Source: Jaltomata sinuosa
Taxonomy: Eukaryota; Streptophyta; Magnoliopsida; Solanales; Solanaceae
Length of the DNA stretch: 64,000 nt
Direction: 5' to 3'
Assembly (NCBI GenBank): GCA_003996215.1
Contig: QJPP01003490.1
Coordinates: forward strand, 124,001-188,000
Both the position numbers and the translations under genes were made by a program. Positions 59,452 to 64,000 of the stretch are shown here, piece by piece. Under the pieces are notes generated by a model that had not been told where the DNA came from, ran no database searches, and saw nothing but the letters and a program-made list of their open reading frames with translations. The first letter of the stretch is position 1. Each line of letters starts with the position of its first letter.

Positions 59452-61560
59452 CAACCTACTAGAGAGGATGATAGAGATCATTACTATGCCTTCCCAGGAA
59501 AGTCCGATAGTGAGGCGTCTGATGTTGTGATAATAGGTACTATTCTAGTCTGTGATCAGATGGCTTCTGATTTATTTGATCCGAGTTCCATATATTCTTA
59601 TGTATCTGTTAGATTTGCCTTGGGTCTGGACTTGGTCAGTTATGTTCTTAATTCTCATGTTCATGTTTATACTTTGGTTGGAGAGTCTGTGGTAGTGACC
59701 CATATGTATCATTTGTGTTCTATTTAGTGTATGGGTTTTCAGACTTGGGTAGATTTGATCATATTGGATATGTTGGATTTTGATGTTATTCTGGGTATGA
59801 CTTGGTTATCTCCTCATCACGCCATTTTAAACTGTAATTCTAAGACAGTGACTCTGGCGATGCCGGGTCTGGATAGACTAGAGTGAGAGGGTGTGTATAA
59901 GCCTAAGCCAGTGAAAATCATATCCTCTGTTTGGGCTAGAAAGCTAGTGAGAAAAGGGTGTTCAACCTTCTTGTCTCATCTTTGAGATGTTAGTGTAGAG
60001 TCCCCTTCCATTGAGTCGGTCCTTGTGGTTTCTGAGTTTCAATAGGTATTTTCTATGGATTTGGCTGGTCTATCTTTGGACATGGATATTGACTTTCGTA
60101 TTGATTTAGAGCCAGGCACTCACCTAATCTCTATTCCTTCTTATCGAATGGCTCCGGCAGAGTTGAGGGAACTCAAAACTCCACTACAAAAACTTTTTGA
60201 TAAGAAATTTATTTGTCCCAGTGCTTCACCTTGGGGTGCTCCAGTCGTGTTTGTTAAGAAGAAGGATGGTAGCATGAGGATGTGTATAGATTACAGGCAG
60301 TTGAACAAGGTTATCATCCGAAATAAGTCCCCTCTATCCCGCTTGATGATCTATTTGACGAGTTGCAGGGTGCTTCGGTGTTTTTCAAAATTAACTTGAG
60401 GTCAGGGTACCATCAGCTAAAGATTCGGCTTGAGGATATACCTAAGATGGCTTTCAGGACTTGGTACAGGCATTATGAGTTCCTAGTGATGTCATTTGGG
60501 TTGACCAATGTGCTAGCAGCCTTCATGAGCTTGATGAATGGTATTTTCATGTCCTACTGGGATTATTTTTTGATAGTTCTTATTGATGATATTTTGATTT
60601 ACTCCAAGAGAAAGGAGTTGCATACAAATCACCTTCGTATCTGTGTAGTCATGTGGTTTAGAGGACGGGTATGTGTTCCTCGGGTTGATGACTTGGTTTA
60701 GAATGTGTTAGCTAAATCTCATGGTTTGCGATACTCCATTCATCCAGGTGTGACCAAAATGTACCGAGACTTAATGTAGCTTTATTGGTGGCCTAGAATG
60801 AAGAAGGACATAGCAGAATATGTGTCCAAGTGTCACAATTGTTAGTAGGTAAAGTATGAACATCAAAGGCCTACAGGTTTGCTTCAAAGGATGCCCATTC
60901 CTCGGTGGAAATGGGAAAGGAAAGCCATGGACTTCATGGTGGGTCTTCCCAAGACCTTGGGAAAGTATGACTCAATTTGGGTTATCATGGATAGGCTAAC
61001 TAAGTCAGCCCATTTTATTCTGGTTAGGGTGGATTCCAACTCTACGCAGTTGGCCAAGATCTAGTTAAGGAGATAGAGAGGTTGCATAGGGTGCCACTTT
61101 CCATTATTTTGGATAGAGGTCCACAGTTTACTTCTTAATTTAGGGGCAAGATTAGACCTAGGTTCATCGGTCCTTTTAAGGTTCTCGGAGATATGGGGCC
61201 AGTAGCATATAGATTTGCAATGCTGCCCAGCCTCTTAGGGGTCCATCCAGTGTTCTATGTATCCATGCTGAAGAGATACCATGGGGATGGGACTATATCA
61301 TCAAGTTGAATTCAGTCTTACTAGATAACTATCTTACCTACATGGAGGAGCCGGTTACCATCCTCGATTGGGATGTCTAAAAGTTGAGGACAAAAGAAAT
61401 TAGATCGATAAAGGTTCAACAGAAGCATCATCCGATTGAGGAAGCCACTTGGGAAACCGAGAAGGACATGCGATACAAGTACCCTCACTTCTTTAAGGAT
61501 TCATGTATTACTTTTTTCTTGACGTAGCTCATTTTCTTGTTTGATCATTCAGGGAAGAAA
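59452..61560 (+). pseudogene. pol: Protease-RT-integrase remnant of chromovirus C
   Basis: The polyprotein of C resumes right after element D. Protease is at 59452-59727 with DLFDPSSIYSYVS. RT runs from about 60055 to 60645, with [25 protein letters not shown], a frameshift near 60360, then [10 protein letters not shown] and [10 protein letters not shown] (60580-60609). The RT end and all of RNase H are missing: near 60650 the sequence jumps to integrase. The zinc part (YSIHPGVTKMYRDL, CHNC then two stops) is at about 60730-60850. The core has the first Asp (MDRLTKS, about 60990) and the second (LDRGPQF, about 61110). A second deletion near 61140 removes the stretch with the catalytic Glu and joins to [11 protein letters not shown] chromodomain-like EEATWETE is near 61440. 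TAG stops at 60777, 60843 and 60846 replace likely CAG/CGG codons. Confidence 0.88.
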
Positions 61561-61581
61561 GATGGGTAGATTAGTATCTAT

Positions 61582-63665
61582 TGTAACGACCCTTCTTGTC
61601 ATTATGGTGAGCTAATCGTGCAAGAAATTGTGTTAGAAATTTTCCAAAATTGAAAGTTGGAAACTAAGGCTAGGCTAGTCTTGGACAAAATTCGAGAACA
61701 GTAAGGTATAGGGAAATTTGAGGAGGGATTGGGTTAAATATTCAAATCTTATATTGTTTTTATATTAGCTAAGGCGTTAAAAAGTCTGTAGGACTTTTCA
61801 AAATTGAATTCAAGTGAGTAGAACTGTCGATATCGAACTCGACGTAAAGGGGTTGGTCTAGGACATCATGGTTTGAGGTTGTGTTGTGAAAAGGGCAAAA
61901 CAAGGAAAATTTTAAAGTTTTTTCCTTGCCACACCCGCTATAGCTGGTGATAGGCTGCGATTGCGATGCCAGTATAGTGGATAAATTTTTGCTATAGCAG
62001 AGTCAAAGTCGATCAACTCTTTTATAGCAGGAGGCTTCCGCTATGGAGGTGCCGCTATAGTGGGGTTAATCACTGTAAATGCTAAAACTTCCCCAAAAAT
62101 GCTTATTATTTCATAAAAGCATTTTGGGGAAGGTAGAGGCAATTTGGGGCGATTCCTAGCATTTTTCCAGCAAAATTCTTTGTTAAGGTAAGTATTTTAT
62201 CCTTGTAAACAAGTTACTCATGTTTCTATTATCGTAATTTGCTAGTGTAATTATAGAATTGGTAGTTTCTAGGTGAATTATTGGTAGGAAGACTATAGTA
62301 TGGGTAGGATGATCATGAATTTGACCTGGGGATTTGTGATTAGGCTATAATATGCAATTATTGAGGCCATGGGTTGAAATATTGTTTGTATTTATGTTTT
62401 TAGACCATAATCAAGCCGAGGTTTCCAGAAAAGGGAAAGCTCAAGTTTGGTAGAGCATTTAAGTCTTGGATTGAGGTAGGTGATGGTTACTTGTAACCCA
62501 ATTTACATTATGTATGCATAGTAATTGTATCATTAGCATTACTTATACAATACGTGTTACAGAGGAAAACAAAAATAACAGTTAAATGATATCCTAAGTG
62601 TTAATCACATGCAATGGGTCTATTGTGGAAACTTGTTGGCTTTACAAGTGTTGTCTGCTACCATTATTGTTGTAATTGTTGTGATATCTACATTGCATTG
62701 GTTGTCTCGGGTACCATGCCTAGTATAGTTTTGCATTGGTTGGCCTGGGTACCACACCTGGTATAGCATTACTCATTGGTTGGATTAGGTACCACGCCTG
62801 GTACAGGTTCATTCATAGTTGGCTTGGGTCCTACGCTTGGTACAGGTTTACTTGTTATTTATTGTGAGTTGGTTCCTTTAGTGAACCAGGTTTATCTGTT
62901 ATTGGTTTTATTCATTTATGTTGGTCCTTGAGTGGCCGGGTTGGTTTGTTTAAGTGCTAATGTGATTCTTATGTAAATCAGGATAGCATGTTATGCGCCA
63001 TAGATGATGTCTTAGGGATCCTTGAGTAGTCTGGGTTACTTGAAGGATATGACATAATTGCATATGTCTGTTACTTGCGGTTTTGGACATGTCTTCTATG
63101 GTTGTTAAGTCAGGTTGATGACTAGGAGTTTCACTGGTATTCATGTGACTGGGCTTATTGCATGTTTATCCTATTTTACTGTGTTATAGTTTTATGTTCG
63201 TATATCGTATTTTGGAGCTGGCCGATGATCCTACTAGTACACTGTTGTTCTTGTGTACTGATACTACACTTGCTCTTCTTTTGTTGAGTACAAAGCATAT
63301 TCAGGCGGCTTCTTCGAGACCTCAATTGTAATTCAGAAGACTTTTGAATTCAAGGGTGAGCTGCATCTTCTGGGCTACCATGGATTCTTCTGCTAGTTTT
63401 AGTCCTTTGTTCGGAATTAAACTCGTTATGTTTTGGGGTTGCATCCCCATCTTTCAAACTTGATTAGAGTTTGGGTACACGACTTTCAGATTCTAGGGGT
63501 TTATTTCTGCAGGCATTTCTATTTTTCTATTTAAGATGTGAATATTGGATTTATTATTGAAATTGGTTTTAGCTGCTTAGTTTTGGTCAAGTGTTGGCTT
63601 GATTAACTGGTTCTCCCACTGGGGATATAGTGTGAGTTCTACTCACAAAAGTTTAGTTCGTGACA
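61582..63665 (+). mobile_element. 3' LTR of chromovirus C
   Basis: A 2,084-bp LTR from TGTAACGACCC to CGTGACA. It matches the 5' LTR except for a deletion of about 130 bp near 62205, between a GTAAAC and a GTTACTCATG stretch. By hand the first ~160 bp differ at about one base in six. GCTATAGC palindromes are at about 61935-62065. Confidence 0.92.
62695..62850 (+). repeat. Tandem repeat in the C 3' LTR
   Basis: Four decayed units around GGTACCACGCCTGGTA, matching 9100-9290. Confidence 0.82.
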
Positions 63666-63670
63666 CTACC

Positions 63671-64000
63671 ACAAAGTTCAAAGTCAATTAATCTCTAGTT
63701 ATATCATATTCCTAAAGAATCATCTTCAAATCTCCAACAAGTCATGGATCATAACTGACAGATAGTGTTCAGAAGCAATATTCATTATCTTGAATGAAAT
63801 GCTTATTTTCATGTACACCTCAAGAATGATGGTATTCGTTCCTCGAATGATCTTTCTAATCATTTGTTTTTGAAAATATGATAGAAATCGCTAGCCAAAG
63901 TGACAATATATCTATTAATCATTTGGTCCGAGCGCATGTACATATGAAAGACATCATATTCTATCACCAAAAGAGGCTATTCTATTGTGTTAAATCCAAA
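63671..64000 (+). other. Right-hand continuation of element F
   Basis: AT-rich sequence following the second CTACC. Joined to 7872 in concept, it is the remainder of the target of C, and therefore probably F spacer. No gene, hairpin or motif copy was recognised in these 330 bases. Confidence 0.5.

Larger units (their letters stand above)
7873..63665 (+). mobile_element. Chromovirus C, outer container of the nest
   Basis: A Ty3/gypsy element whose 5' LTR starts TGTAATGA at 7873 and whose 3' LTR ends CGTGACA at 63665. The five bases before (7868-7872) and after (63666-63670) are both CTACC, a perfect target duplication that ties the two ends together across 55.8 kb. Its own DNA is 7873-11720 and 59452-63665, about 8.06 kb; the rest is element D with its passengers. 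Internal order is LTR, Met-tRNA primer site, gag, [D], protease, RT, integrase fragment, LTR. It is inserted in Tat-like element F. Confidence 0.92.

Noticed and set aside
1..64000. Host protein-coding gene, tRNA, rRNA or integrated pararetrovirus
   Set aside because: No long intron-exon-like frame, tRNA cloverleaf or virus movement or coat-type motif was seen. Every recognisable coding trace belongs to a retrotransposon gag or pol.

Overview
The window is plant nuclear DNA made almost entirely of long terminal repeat (LTR) retrotransposons inserted into one another. I found no intact host gene, tRNA, rRNA or bacterial feature. The mix of Tekay/Del-type chromoviruses (Met-tRNA primer site, CCHC gag, FIDDIL reverse transcriptase, chromodomain-like tail) with Tat/Ogre-type elements (Arg-tRNA-type primer site, C-x-H-S-G-x-H-D-T-E-x-C gag module) fits gene-poor, probably pericentromeric, heterochromatin. 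A Solanaceae source is my inference from the LTR end sequences and is not proven here.

Layout, outermost layer first. Layer F is a Tat/Ogre-like element on the + strand: LTR tail and primer site near 816-981, broken gag at 2341-4145, non-coding spacer to 7872, resuming at 63671-64000. A 3' piece of another LTR (1-815) sits in its LTR. Layer C is a chromovirus (7873-63665, target duplication CTACC) inserted in F, with LTRs at 7873-10106 and 61582-63665. Layer D is a minus-strand, gag-only Tat-like element (11721-59451) inserted in C at about the gag/protease boundary; its two LTRs are each about 4.57 kb once later insertions are subtracted. Layer B is a chromovirus (15683-29102, GGGTT) in one D LTR, and layer G is a solo LTR (25873-28801, TACTC) in B's 3' LTR. 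This gives a chain five deep: F, C, D, B, G.

D also received three other insertions: a solo LTR of the A family (30126-33610, TAAAA), an inverted solo LTR of the C family (36690-38819, CAAAT), and a complete chromovirus A (47260-59117) in its other LTR. Several of these insertions have an unfilled counterpart in the same window, because LTRs come in pairs, so most junctions can be checked internally.

All coding regions are broken. A keeps recognisable gag, protease, RT, RNase H, integrase and chromodomain-like segments with many stops. C keeps gag, protease, the front of RT and parts of integrase. B has gag and traces of pol. D has two different gag genes in tandem and no pol that I can see, so it would have depended on enzymes from another Tat element.

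The most unusual material lies in the Tat-type layers F and D: a GGGGCA-plus-hairpin motif seen nine times, a roughly 45-nt motif seen five times, always in the gag orientation, and the tandem double gag of D. In the chromoviruses, each LTR family carries its own set of short GC-rich palindromes just upstream of the predicted TATA box.
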